Shown here: piece after piece, positions 26,396-35,125 of the stretch
Numbering within the stretch: position 1 is the first letter of the stretch
How the letters are laid out: each line of letters begins with the position of its first letter
DNA from: JBELHJ01 sp042091495
GTDB taxonomy: Bacteria > Bacteroidota > Bacteroidia > Flavobacteriales > Flavobacteriaceae
DNA: 64,000 nt
Reading direction: 5' to 3'
Assembly (NCBI GenBank): GCA_042091495.1
Contig: JBELHJ010000004.1
Location: forward strand, 9,245-73,244
Made by a program: the position numbers and the translations under genes
Notes under the pieces: model-generated
Seen by the model: the letters and a program-made list of their open reading frames with translations, nothing else
The model's database searches: none
Told to the model about the DNA's origin: nothing

Positions 26396-27399
26396 TGTTT
26401 GATGGTGTAGAGTTTTTAAATAGTTATTTTTTCTGGTTGTTTAGTTCTTTTCCAGTGTTGGTAGCATGGTATATTTATAGATATAAGAAGCAAGCTGTAG
26501 AATTAAAAGTTTCCTCGGTAAGGGGATTCAAATTAGAGAGATCGATGCTTAGCTATTTTAAGCATTTACTATTTGTATTTCGTCTATTAGCTCTAGGATT
26601 TATTATTATAGCACTAGCGAGACCAAGAACGGTGGATGTCTCCACTAAAACCAAAAAAACAAGTGGAATAGATATTGTTATGGCCATTGATGTATCTGCA
26701 AGTATGCTGGCTAAAGATTTATTACCAAATCGATTGGAGGCTCTAAAAAATGTAGCTTCAGACTTTATCAAAGAACGCCCCAATGATCGTATAGGTCTTG
26801 TTGAATATGCAGGTGAAAGCTTCACAAAAACACCAATAACAAGTGATAAAGCTATTATTTTGAGATCTCTTAAGGAAATAAAGTACAATACAATAATTGA
26901 AGGTGGTACGGCTATAGGCATGGGGTTGGCAACTGCTGTCAATAGATTAAAAGATAGTGAATCAAAAAGTAAGGTAATTATATTACTTACAGATGGCGTA
27001 AATAATGCCGGTTTCATAGACCCTAAAACAGCTAGTGAGTTAGCTGTAGAATATGGTATTAAAACTTATACTATAGGTTTGGGCACAAATGGGATGGCTC
27101 TATCACCGGTTGCTATTTTGCCTAACGGGAAGTTTCAATACGCAAGAGTGCAAGTTGAAATTGACGAGGACTTACTTAAAGAGATTGCTAAAGTTACAGG
27201 TGGCCAATATTTTAGAGCTACTAATAATAGAAGCTTAAAAGAAATATACAAGGAAATAGATCAGTTAGAAAAAACAGAAATTGAAGAGTTTAAATTCTAT
27301 AATTACGATGAAAAATATCGTACATTTTTAGTCATAGCTCTGGGGTTTTTAGTTATTGAATTTATTTTAAAGTCAACATTGTTTAGAAGTTTTATTTAA
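26395..27399 (+). CDS. batA: BatA, membrane VWA domain protein
   Basis: 334 residues. Two N-terminal hydrophobic segments (about 10-25 and 58-77) precede a VWA domain with an intact MIDAS motif DVSAS (about residue 98 on), and a membrane helix closes the protein (about 306-326). BatA proteins sit in the inner membrane with the VWA domain exposed and form complexes with other Bat proteins. The Bat operon is linked to aerotolerance and stress in Bacteroides and to envelope fitness elsewhere (family knowledge). The start overlaps the previous stop by one base and its own stop overlaps batB the same way. Confidence 0.9.
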   Translation: MFDGVEFLNSYFFWLFSSFPVLVAWYIYRYKKQAVELKVSSVRGFKLERSMLSYFKHLLFVFRLLALGFIIIALARPRTVDVSTKTKKTSGIDIVMAIDVSASMLAKDLLPNRLEALKNVASDFIKERPNDRIGLVEYAGESFTKTPITSDKAIILRSLKEIKYNTIIEGGTAIGMGLATAVNRLKDSESKSKVIILLTDGVNNAGFIDPKTASELAVEYGIKTYTIGLGTNGMALSPVAILPNGKFQYARVQVEIDEDLLKEIAKVTGGQYFRATNNRSLKEIYKEIDQLEKTEIEEFKFYNYDEKYRTFLVIALGFLVIEFILKSTLFRSFI

Positions 27400-28448
27400 T
27401 GTATCAATTAGAGGAAAAAATATGGTTTTGGATATTGTTATTAGTCCCTATTGTGGTTGTAATTCACCTATTATTGATTTTTTGGAGAAGAAAGACTCAA
27501 ATTAGTTTTGCTAACAAAGCATTATTAGCAAGACTTACCCCAACACAATCCGTATTTAAACCCATTCTAAAACTTTTAATTTTTTGCCTCGTCATAGTTT
27601 TAATTGCGCTAGCACTTGTAAATCCTAAAATAGGTACCAAGCTAGAAACAGTAAAACGAGAGGGTGTTGATATTGTTTTTGCTGTTGATGTTTCGAAAAG
27701 TATGCTAGCCGAAGACATTGCTCCTAATAGACTAGAAAAAGCAAAGCAGCTGGTAACACAAATCATTAATAATTTAGCTAGTGATCGTGTTGGAATTATT
27801 GCTTATGCTGGAAAAGCATTCCCACAGCTTCCAATTACTACTGATTATGCATCTGCTAAAATGTTTTTGCAAAACATGAATACAGAAATGCTTTCCTCTC
27901 AAGGTACAGCTATTAATGAAGCCATAGAATTAGCAAAAGGCTATTTTGATGATGAAAATCAAACTAACAGAGTCTTAATTATAATCTCAGACGGTGAAGA
28001 CCACTCTGAAATTGCTGCTAACGAGGCCGAAAGTGCAGCTCAAGAGGGGATTAAAATATTCACAATTGGTGTAGGAGAATTAAGAGGTGGCCCAATACCT
28101 ATAAGACGAAACGGAATTTTATTAAATTACAAAAAGGATAGTGATGGAGAAACTGTAGTTACAAAGCTTAATCCAGAGACACTCAGAAGTATTGCCAATG
28201 AAGCCAATGGAACTTATATAGATGGTGCGAATACAACACAAGTTGTTGAAGAAATAAGAGAGATTTTAAATAAAATGGACAAAACGGAGTTTGAAGCTAA
28301 ACAATTTGCTGATTTCAAAGATCAATTTCAGTGGTTCTTGGCATTAGCGTTTGCATTACTTTTTATGGATGTATTTGTTCTTGAAAGAAAGACCGCATGG
28401 CTAAAAAAGCTTAATTTGTTTAATGAAAAGAGACGCGGTGATGAATAA
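27399..28448 (+). CDS. batB: BatB, membrane VWA domain protein
   Basis: 349 residues with the same layout as batA: two N-terminal hydrophobic segments, a VWA domain with MIDAS motif DVSKS (about residue 97 on) and a C-terminal membrane helix (about 308-326). It is a paralog of batA and its usual partner. Start overlaps batA by one base (TAATG); its end overlaps the batC start by 8 bases. Coupled translation suggests a fixed BatA:BatB:BatC ratio. Confidence 0.9.
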   Translation: MYQLEEKIWFWILLLVPIVVVIHLLLIFWRRKTQISFANKALLARLTPTQSVFKPILKLLIFCLVIVLIALALVNPKIGTKLETVKREGVDIVFAVDVSKSMLAEDIAPNRLEKAKQLVTQIINNLASDRVGIIAYAGKAFPQLPITTDYASAKMFLQNMNTEMLSSQGTAINEAIELAKGYFDDENQTNRVLIIISDGEDHSEIAANEAESAAQEGIKIFTIGVGELRGGPIPIRRNGILLNYKKDSDGETVVTKLNPETLRSIANEANGTYIDGANTTQVVEEIREILNKMDKTEFEAKQFADFKDQFQWFLALAFALLFMDVFVLERKTAWLKKLNLFNEKRRGDE

Positions 28449-29271
28449 ACTAAGGTTATTTTTATTATTGGTGACTACAACTGCATTCGGACAACAGTCT
28501 GATCCACTAAATTTGAAATTATCTAATAATCTTGTGTATTCCGCAGATGAATTGTCGTTAAAGAATGATTTTACTAATGCTGAAGCAGATTATAGAAAAG
28601 CACTTTCTAAGATAAGAGATAATGAAATAGCCAGCTTTAATTTGGGAAACACCTATTTTGAAAATGAAAATTTTGATGAAGCTTTATACAGGTATGAAGA
28701 AGCGCTAGAGCATGCAAAATGTAAAGAAGATAAGCATAAAATCTTTCATAATATCGGAAATATATTAATGGGTCAAAAGCGATGTAAAGAGGCGGTTGAA
28801 GCCTATAAAAATGGATTACGATTAAACCCTAAAGATAACGAAACGCGCTATAATTATGCTTTAGCTAAAGAGTGCATGGAAAATCAAAGTGACAAAAATC
28901 CAGACGATGAAGGAGATGATGAAGAAAATAAAGATGAAAACGAAGAAAAAGATAAAGAGGAGAAAAATGAAGATGATCAAAAAAAGGAGGGTGATGATCA
29001 AAAAGATAAAAACAATCAAGATAGTGACCAAAATCAAGATGGAAATGATAAAGAAGATGATCAAGGTAAACCAAATGAAGATAATGAAGGAAAAGATAAA
29101 GACAATAAGAATAAGCCTAATCAGCAGCAGCAATCAAGAGAAGGTAAATTATCTCCTCAACAGATAAAAAACCTTCTGGAAGCAATGAATAACCAAGAAC
29201 AGAAGGTTCAAAAAAAGATTAATAAAGAAAAGCAAAAAGGAGTTAAAGTAAAAACAGATAAAGATTGGTAA
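28441..29271 (+). CDS. batC: BatC, TPR protein with acidic/basic low-complexity tail
   Basis: About 276 residues from the ATG at 28441, which gives the signal peptide MNKLRLFLLLVTTTAFG; an ATG 18 bp upstream is in frame but puts charged residues in front. Three TPR-like repeats cover about 30-140 (SFNLGNTYFENENFDEALYR and similar). They are followed by some 75 residues almost wholly of D, E, K, N and Q (coding about 28890-29130), then a short helical tail. BatC-type proteins are periplasmic scaffolds that bind BatA/BatB. The low-complexity stretch produces long spurious frames on both strands. Stop overlaps the batD start (TAATG). Confidence 0.85.
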   Translation: MNKLRLFLLLVTTTAFGQQSDPLNLKLSNNLVYSADELSLKNDFTNAEADYRKALSKIRDNEIASFNLGNTYFENENFDEALYRYEEALEHAKCKEDKHKIFHNIGNILMGQKRCKEAVEAYKNGLRLNPKDNETRYNYALAKECMENQSDKNPDDEGDDEENKDENEEKDKEEKNEDDQKKEGDDQKDKNNQDSDQNQDGNDKEDDQGKPNEDNEGKDKDNKNKPNQQQQSREGKLSPQQIKNLLEAMNNQEQKVQKKINKEKQKGVKVKTDKDW

Positions 29272-31034
29272 TGAAGCATTTGGTTTGTATAATATTTTTT
29301 GTTTTAACATCAACAAATGTCCTTTTTTCACAAGTGTCTTTTGAGGCTAAGGTCAGTAAAAAGAACTTAGGGTTAAATGAACGTTTAAGAGTAGATTTTG
29401 TAATGAATCAAGATGGAGATAATTTTAGTCCTCCAGCTTTCGAAAATTTTACTGTGGTTGGTGGACCTAATCAATCAGTGAGTAATTCATGGATTAATGG
29501 GGTTAGATCCTATTCAAAAACTTATTCTTATTATTTAATGCCCAAAAGGAAAGGAACTTTTGCTGTTGGTCAAGCTTCTATTCAAATAGAAGGCGCAACG
29601 TATAAATCCTCACCGGTCAATATTCAAGTTTCTGAGGCTGTAGAAAAACCAAAAGACCCTAACGATCCCAATTATGTAGCATCACAAAATATTGACTTGA
29701 TAGCAGAGGTGTCTAATAGCTCACCATATCTCAATGAAGCCGTAAGTGTAATATACAAGTTGTACTGGTCACCAACCGTAGATATTAAGACACCAAGAGA
29801 AATTGATGCACCTAGGTACAATGATTTTTGGAGTCAAAATATTAAAATCAAAGAATATGATATCAAAACCGCCAATTTCAAAGGCGAAGAAAGGTATTAT
29901 GTGGTTTATAAAAAAGTGGTACTATATCCCCAAAAAACTGGAAAACTTACCATTGAGCCTTTAACTTTGGATGTCCCCGTTGTGGTTCCAACAAGCCGAA
30001 GAGATTTTTTTGGTAATAGGATGAGAACCCAAGTATCTAAAACCATTACAGCAGGAAGTAGAACACTTAAAGTAAAACCATTACCTGAAGTTAATAGACC
30101 GGCAAATTTCACAGGTGCTGTTGGGGATTTTACTTTAGATGTATCATTAAATAAAACAACGCTTGACGCTTTAGAATCTCTAGTTGCAAAAGTTGAAGTT
30201 TCAGGAAAAGGAAATCTTAAGCTCTTTGATTTACCCCAATTAATAGTACCCAGTGCTTTAGAGGTGTATGAACCGGAGCATAAAGAACAAGTAACTACTT
30301 ATCTTAGTGGGATGAAGGGTAAGATTTCAGATTCATATACGATCATTCCTCAATTTCAAGGCAAATATCCTCTACCTAAAGTGTCTTTTTCATTTTTTGA
30401 TCCTGTGTCAGAGAGCTATAAAACACTTTCATCAGATGATTTGTTGATAACTGTTTTGAAAGGACCAATAAATGGCGATTCAGAACCAAAAAATTCAAAG
30501 CAACAGGTCAATAAGATTTTAAAAGAAACATCTTCTTTTAAATACATTAAACTCGAAACACAATTATCCGAGATAGAAAGTAAAGATTGGTTTAATTCAT
30601 TGCGATTTTGGCTGCTATTTTTGTTACCAATCTTATTGTTACCAATTGTTTTATATTTTAAGAAATTTTTAGATGCTAGAAATGCAGATGTTCTAGGATC
30701 TAAAGCAAGGGGAGCCAATAGACTTGCAAAAAAATATTTATCTGAAGCTAAAAAACAAATCAATATTAACAATGAATTCTATATAGCTTTAGAAAAGGCC
30801 TTACATAATTTTATTAAGTCTAAATTGCACATTGAAAATCAAGAATTAAATAAAGATAGAATTCAGGAATTACTAATTAATGGGTCTGTTGATTTAAGTG
30901 ATATAAATGATTTCTTAGCTTTATTAGCACAATGTGAAATGGCTAGGTATGCGCCTTCAAGTACTTCTAGTTCAAAAACAAATTACTCAAAGGCAATTGA
31001 AATAATTTCAAAAATAGATAAACAACTCAGGTAG
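29271..31034 (+). CDS. batD: BatD, oxygen-tolerance-type membrane protein
   Basis: 587 residues from the ATG at 29271, which overlaps the batC stop like the other joints of this operon; a TTG two codons earlier is less likely. A signal peptide (MKHLVCIIFFVLTSTNVLFSQ) precedes several Ig-like beta-sandwich modules of the BatD family (VSFEAKVSKKNLGLNERL at the start, GPNQSVSNSWINGVRSYS). A membrane helix lies at about 440-460, and a helical cytoplasmic domain of some 120 residues ends the protein. BatD presents its large domain to the periplasm. The next gene starts one base after its stop. Confidence 0.9.
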   Translation: MKHLVCIIFFVLTSTNVLFSQVSFEAKVSKKNLGLNERLRVDFVMNQDGDNFSPPAFENFTVVGGPNQSVSNSWINGVRSYSKTYSYYLMPKRKGTFAVGQASIQIEGATYKSSPVNIQVSEAVEKPKDPNDPNYVASQNIDLIAEVSNSSPYLNEAVSVIYKLYWSPTVDIKTPREIDAPRYNDFWSQNIKIKEYDIKTANFKGEERYYVVYKKVVLYPQKTGKLTIEPLTLDVPVVVPTSRRDFFGNRMRTQVSKTITAGSRTLKVKPLPEVNRPANFTGAVGDFTLDVSLNKTTLDALESLVAKVEVSGKGNLKLFDLPQLIVPSALEVYEPEHKEQVTTYLSGMKGKISDSYTIIPQFQGKYPLPKVSFSFFDPVSESYKTLSSDDLLITVLKGPINGDSEPKNSKQQVNKILKETSSFKYIKLETQLSEIESKDWFNSLRFWLLFLLPILLLPIVLYFKKFLDARNADVLGSKARGANRLAKKYLSEAKKQININNEFYIALEKALHNFIKSKLHIENQELNKDRIQELLINGSVDLSDINDFLALLAQCEMARYAPSSTSSSKTNYSKAIEIISKIDKQLR

Positions 31035-31035
31035 A

Positions 31036-31788
31036 ATGATACGTATTGTTACTTTTATATTTTTGGTTTTTAATGGTTTTATTCAAGCACAAGACCATTT
31101 GCGCGAATTTCAAGATGGTAATGCCCACTACAATAATGGAGAATATCTAGAGGCAATTGATGAATATAACAGAATTCTAAATGATGGTTTACACTCGTTC
31201 GAGTTGTATTTTAATTTAGCCAATGCCCATTACAAACAAAATAACATTGCTGAATCTATATATTTTTACGAGAAAGCTTTACAACTTGATGGGGATAATA
31301 AAGAAGTGCTTTCAAACCTCTCTTTTGCGCAACAAATGACTATCGATGATATTGATGTTATACCTAATTCTGGTATAAAAAATATTTTAAATGGTTTAGT
31401 TTCAGTCATGGATTCTGACGGTTGGGGAGTATTAATTGTGATATTAATTTGGTTGACTGTTTTATTTTTATTGGTTTATTTTTTTTCGAGAAACACAAAA
31501 ACAAAACGGGTGTCATTTATATTTAGTTTCATTTTATCTGGTGTAATATTATTAAGCTTTATGATGGGGTTTTATGCCAAATCAATAGAAAATAACAATG
31601 TATATGCTATAGTTTTTGATGAGGAAGTTCAAGTTAAAGAAGAACCAAACCTTAGGTCTTCATTGAGATTTAAACTGCATGAGGGGACCAAAATTCTTTT
31701 ACTGGACGCAGTAGGTGAGTGGAACAAAATTAAACTAACCAATGGGCAATCAGGTTGGTTAAAAAGTGGAAGTATAAAGATTTTGTAA
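31036..31788 (+). CDS. batE: BatE, TPR and SH3-like domain membrane protein
   Basis: 250 residues: signal peptide (MIRIVTFIFLVFNGFIQAQ), TPR repeats (about 20-100, with FELYFNLANAHYKQNN), two membrane helices (about 133-153 and 162-184), and a C-terminal bacterial SH3 domain (VQVKEEPNLRSS ... GEWNKIKLTNGQSGWLK). It is the last gene of the Bat operon. The SH3 domain is likely periplasmic and may bind peptidoglycan. The 190 bp after it hold no gene and no clear terminator. Confidence 0.88.
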   Translation: MIRIVTFIFLVFNGFIQAQDHLREFQDGNAHYNNGEYLEAIDEYNRILNDGLHSFELYFNLANAHYKQNNIAESIYFYEKALQLDGDNKEVLSNLSFAQQMTIDDIDVIPNSGIKNILNGLVSVMDSDGWGVLIVILIWLTVLFLLVYFFSRNTKTKRVSFIFSFILSGVILLSFMMGFYAKSIENNNVYAIVFDEEVQVKEEPNLRSSLRFKLHEGTKILLLDAVGEWNKIKLTNGQSGWLKSGSIKIL

Positions 31789-31978
31789 TTAATTTAAATC
31801 ATAAATTACTATAGCATAATTATATTAAACTTTATAAAGTAGATTTAATCTAATAAATTCTCTTTGAAAGCTTGTGAAAACAAATTAAATTAGTCAAAAA
31901 ATAATTTAAAATTGATTCATTTTACATGTTTGAGGGCTGTCCCTTCAATTTAAAAATTTTTAAGAATAATTAATAACT

Positions 31979-32763
31979 ATGAGAAATACTGCAATTACCA
32001 AGGTTGTACAGGATGATTTAACTCCTGATTTTGTATTAAACGATTTGATGGAAGGAAACCAAAGATTTATTGATAATAATTTGACTGCTACAGATCATAC
32101 TGCTTTAGTTCAACAAACAATAGGAGGACAATTTCCTAAAGCAGCAATTCTTTCATGTATAGACTCAAGGGTTCCTGTTGAATATGTTTTTGACCAACAT
32201 ATTGGAGATGTTTTTGTTGCCAGAGTTGCGGGGAATTTTGAGAATGCTGATATTTTAGGCAGTTTGGAATATTCTTGTAAAGTTGCCGGAAGTAAACTAA
32301 TTGTTGTTTTAGGACACGAGAGTTGCGGTGCAGTTAAAGCTGCTTGTGACGGTGTTGAATTAGGAAATATTACACATTTATTATCCAACATAAAACCGGC
32401 TGTTGAAGTGTCAAAATCTTCTGAAACGGGGGCTCAAGATTCTTCTAATGCAAAATTTGTTGCAAAAACAGTCGAAAATAATGTCAAATTAACTATTCAA
32501 AGAATTAGAGAGAAGAGTCCCATATTAAAAGAGATGGANNNNNNNNNNNNNNNNNNNNNNNNNNNNNNNNNNNNNNNNNNNNNNNNNNNNNNNNNNNNNN
32601 NNNNNNNNNNNNNNNNNNNNNNNNNNNNNNNNNNNNNNTCAAATTAACTATTCAAAGAATTAGAGAGAAGAGTCCCATATTAAAAGAGATGGAGGAACAA
32701 GGCGAAATAAAAATTATTGGTGGGGTATACAGTCTTTCCTCGGGGAAAGTGGATTTAATGTAA
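31979..32763 (+). CDS. Beta-class carbonic anhydrase, split by a false assembly gap
   Basis: Interconverts CO2 and bicarbonate. Zinc ligands and the catalytic dyad are clear: Cys60, Asp62 and Arg64 in SCIDSRVP, then His113 and Cys116 in GHESCGA. The frame is interrupted by 100 Ns, but the 55 bases before and after the gap are identical. Removing one copy and the Ns joins 560 nt to 70 nt, a 630-nt frame of 209 residues ending ...GGVYSLSSGKVDLM at the TAA 32761-32763, the normal length and ending for the family. The 3' end overlaps the convergent cvpA gene by 9 bp. Cytoplasmic. The apparent end inside the N run is an artefact. Confidence 0.9.
32484..32693. other. False scaffold gap: 100 N flanked by an identical 55-bp sequence
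   Basis: Bases 32484-32538 and 32639-32693 are identical over 55 bp and border exactly 100 Ns (32539-32638). This is the pattern of two contigs overlapping by the assembler's k-mer length and joined with a placeholder. Collapsing the repeat restores the carbonic anhydrase frame. Confidence 0.93.
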
Positions 32764-33264
32764 TTTACTTTTTTCAGACATTACAGTTTCCAATAAATCC
32801 GGAAATATATTTAATGCTGTTGCTTTAATAGGTTCGAAGAAAATTGATGTTTGAAGCGTTTTCTCTTCAATAAGCATAAGATTAGAGTTTATTAAAGCAA
32901 ATAGTGTTATCAAAACCCCTATAATCACTGCCATTTTCAATAATCCAAATAGTCCGCCTAAGAATTTATTTAATAAACCTAATGCAGCAAAATCTGCCAG
33001 TTTAGTCAATGCTTTTCCAGCTACAATAATTGAAAGTAGAATTAACATAAAGGTTATGGCAAAAGCACTTATTTGTAAATAATTCTCATTCCAGCTAAAG
33101 TGTTCCCTTAAAAAATTCGCGCAATAGTCACTAAAGTAGTATGCACCATAAACTCCTGCTACAAGTCCAATCAAAGAGGCGAGTTCAACGAAAAGCCCTT
33201 TAAAAAAACCTTTTACTAAACCGAATCCAAGAAGAATTAGTATAATGATATCTAATGCATGCAT
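32755..33264 (-). CDS. CvpA family membrane protein
   Basis: 169 residues from the ATG at 33264 (MHALDIIILILLGFGLVKGFFKGL), the standard CvpA opening. An open frame runs 13 codons further upstream but adds nothing family-like and reaches the start region of the divergent gene. Four membrane segments are visible, and KGFFKGLFVELASLIG with GLLNKFLGGLFGLLK are the conserved blocks. CvpA was named from colicin V production and is linked to envelope homeostasis; the molecular role is unclear. It overlaps the end of the carbonic anhydrase gene by 9 bp and is divergent from the small conserved gene upstream. Confidence 0.87.
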   Translation of the reverse strand: MHALDIIILILLGFGLVKGFFKGLFVELASLIGLVAGVYGAYYFSDYCANFLREHFSWNENYLQISAFAITFMLILLSIIVAGKALTKLADFAALGLLNKFLGGLFGLLKMAVIIGVLITLFALINSNLMLIEEKTLQTSIFFEPIKATALNIFPDLLETVMSEKSKLH

Positions 33265-33290
33265 AAGTGACAATTTTGAGTAAATATAAT

Positions 33291-33298
33291 TAACTTTG
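33291..33298 (+). promoter_or_regulatory. Candidate -7 promoter element for the 118-residue conserved gene
   Basis: TAACTTTG matches TAnnTTTG exactly and ends 16 nt before the ATG at 33315. No -33 TTG at the usual distance. Confidence 0.4.
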
Positions 33299-33314
33299 CC
33301 CATTAAAATATATT

Positions 33315-33671
33315 ATGTCTAGAGACGACTTATTAAAAACACGATGGGATAATTTAGTACAAAAATTATCGCTTCAATTTGCAGATGGAGAGGTGTTAGA
33401 TTTAGATGCAATTATTTATTTAATTGGTGTTCAAGAGTTAGGTCAGCCGCATAAAAAATTTAAAAAAGATCAAAAAGTTGATCTCATGCATATCGCAATT
33501 TGTAGGCTTTTGGAACCTTATGGCTATTATGAATTTGATTACATAGATGATGATGGCTGGCCACATTTTAATCTTAAAGAACCATTACCCGTTTTAAAAG
33601 CTGGAGAACAAAGTGTTTTGATGAAAGAAGCTATAGTAAACTATTTTATTGAAGCGGAATATATCCCATAA
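33315..33671 (+). CDS. Conserved flavobacterial protein of unknown function
   Basis: 118 residues, soluble, no signal peptide, acidic (pattern FDYIDDDGWPHF near the C-terminus). I recall close relatives in other Flavobacteriia next to pheS or cvpA, but no function. It is preceded by a TAnnTTTG box and followed 35 bp later by pheS, which has its own box, so the two may be separately started. Confidence 0.7.
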   Translation: MSRDDLLKTRWDNLVQKLSLQFADGEVLDLDAIIYLIGVQELGQPHKKFKKDQKVDLMHIAICRLLEPYGYYEFDYIDDDGWPHFNLKEPLPVLKAGEQSVLMKEAIVNYFIEAEYIP

Positions 33672-33679
33672 GAATTAAT

Positions 33680-33687
33680 TAAATTTG
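33680..33687 (+). promoter_or_regulatory. Candidate -7 promoter element for pheS
   Basis: TAAATTTG matches TAnnTTTG exactly, 19 nt before the pheS ATG. No well-placed -33 TTG. No T-box-like leader is present. Confidence 0.4.
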
Positions 33688-33706
33688 CATCACTTTAAAG
33701 TAGATT

Positions 33707-34726
33707 ATGTTAGACAAAATAAACGCATTAATTGATGAAGTAACTTCTTTTGATACAAAGTCAAAAGATGAGTTAGAAGCTTTTAGAATTAAATTTTTAT
33801 CAAAAAAAGGAATTCTTAATGATTTGTTTGCTGAGTTTAAATTGGTACCTAACCATGAAAAAAAAGATGTTGGACAAGCTATAAATACTCTTAAAAATTC
33901 AGCTCAGAATAAGATTAATGCTATTAAAGAAAGTCTTGATTCTGGTAATGATCAGAAAGCAACATATGGTGATTTAACGCGTCCAGGAGAATCATTAGAA
34001 CTTGGTGCTCGTCACCCTATTTCCATAGTTAAAAATCAAATTATTGATATCTTTTCAAGAATAGGATTTAATGTTAGTGAAGGCCCAGAAGTAGAAGACG
34101 ATTGGCACAACTTTACAGCTTTAAACCTTCCTGAATATCATCCAGCAAGAGATATGCAGGATACATTCTTTATTCAAACTAATCCTGATATCCTATTAAG
34201 AACGCATACAAGTTCTGTTCAAGTGCGTTACATGGAGGAGAATAAACCCCCAATTCGAACAATCTCTCCTGGTAGAGTTTACAGAAATGAGGCAATTTCT
34301 GCAAGGTCACATTGCTTTTTCCATCAAGTTGAAGGGTTATACATTGATAAAGGTGTTAGTTTTGCCGATCTAAAACAGACCCTTCAGTACTTTACAACCG
34401 AACTTTTTGGCAAGTCAAAGATTCGACTTAGACCATCTTATTTTCCATTTACAGAGCCAAGTGCAGAAGTAGACGTGTATTGGGGTTTAGAGACGGAAAC
34501 AGATTATAAAATGACTAAAGGGACGGGTTGGTTAGAAATCATGGGATGTGGCATGGTGGATCCTAATGTTTTGGATAATTGTGGCATTGATTCTTCAGAA
34601 TTCTCAGGCTTTGCCTTTGGAATGGGGATTGACAGAATAGCCTTACTCCTACATCAAATTAATGACATTCGCTTATTGAGTGAAAACGATGTTAGATTTC
34701 TAGAACAATTTAAAAGTGCTCTTTAA
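33707..34726 (+). CDS. pheS: Phenylalanine-tRNA ligase alpha subunit
   Basis: 339 residues, full length for a bacterial PheS. An N-terminal coiled-coil arm (about 1-90) that contacts tRNA is followed by the class II aminoacyl-tRNA synthetase core: GPEVEDDWHNF, RTHTSSVQ (motif 2 region), the CFFHQVEGLYI block and the motif 3 GMGIDRIALL. It charges tRNA-Phe as an alpha2-beta2 enzyme; pheT is not in this window, as is usual in this phylum. A 131-residue conserved gene follows after 3 bp. Confidence 0.97.
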   Translation: MLDKINALIDEVTSFDTKSKDELEAFRIKFLSKKGILNDLFAEFKLVPNHEKKDVGQAINTLKNSAQNKINAIKESLDSGNDQKATYGDLTRPGESLELGARHPISIVKNQIIDIFSRIGFNVSEGPEVEDDWHNFTALNLPEYHPARDMQDTFFIQTNPDILLRTHTSSVQVRYMEENKPPIRTISPGRVYRNEAISARSHCFFHQVEGLYIDKGVSFADLKQTLQYFTTELFGKSKIRLRPSYFPFTEPSAEVDVYWGLETETDYKMTKGTGWLEIMGCGMVDPNVLDNCGIDSSEFSGFAFGMGIDRIALLLHQINDIRLLSENDVRFLEQFKSAL

Positions 34727-34729
34727 ATA

Positions 34730-35125
34730 ATGAAAAAGGATATTGTTGTTCCTAAAGTTGAGGATGTTTATGTAGCCTCGGTTAAAGAATTTAATGAAAT
34801 CTACAGAACTGAAGATTGGAATATTTATATCATAAATAATAAGTCAGTTGCTTTAGAAATGATTTTAATTGTTTCTACGGGGTATTCTTCAGATAAAATT
34901 ACTTCAACAATGAGACATAAATTGGAAGCATTACCCCCTAAGAGTTATGCTAAGGTTGAATTGATTATGAAAGACCTATTATCTTTAAAAAATGAATTTT
35001 TAGTGACTTTTTTTCAAGACAATAAAATGTACGATAAATCATTTGTTTTTGAACCCAACACAATTAATAATTTGAGCTTAAAAAAACTCCCCTTAATTAA
35101 AGAATTAGGGGTATTAGCTAATTAA
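34730..35125 (+). CDS. Conserved flavobacterial protein of unknown function downstream of pheS
   Basis: 131 residues, soluble, mixed alpha/beta by eye, with the block YIINNKSVALEMILIVSTGY. I do not recognise a named domain. It starts 3 bp after pheS and so is co-transcribed with it. Its last 8 bp overlap the convergent gpsA stop, and its 3' end carries the probable gpsA terminator on the other strand. Confidence 0.65.
   Translation: MKKDIVVPKVEDVYVASVKEFNEIYRTEDWNIYIINNKSVALEMILIVSTGYSSDKITSTMRHKLEALPPKSYAKVELIMKDLLSLKNEFLVTFFQDNKMYDKSFVFEPNTINNLSLKKLPLIKELGVLAN
35081..35111 (-). terminator. Probable gpsA terminator embedded in the opposing gene
   Basis: On the minus strand, CCCCTAATT-CTTT-AATTAAGGGG (one bulged A) is followed by AG and seven Ts, about 10-30 bp past the gpsA stop. 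It lies inside the last codons of the plus-strand gene. Confidence 0.5.

Noticed and set aside
28861..29167. Long open frames on both strands across the batC low-complexity segment
   Set aside because: They come from the purine-rich D/E/K/N codons, have monotonous compositions (poly-Ile/Phe/Leu or poly-Lys/Met), and batC is the coherent frame.
31925..31960. GAGGGCTGTCCCTTC near 31930 as a regulatory hairpin before the carbonic anhydrase gene
   Set aside because: The stem is only four or five bp with a three-base loop, and there is no second support.
32484..32693. 55-bp direct repeats around the N runs as possible target-site duplications or recombination sites
   Set aside because: Two unrelated sequences show exactly the same repeat length next to placeholder gaps, and collapsing one restores a gene. 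An assembly overlap explains both.
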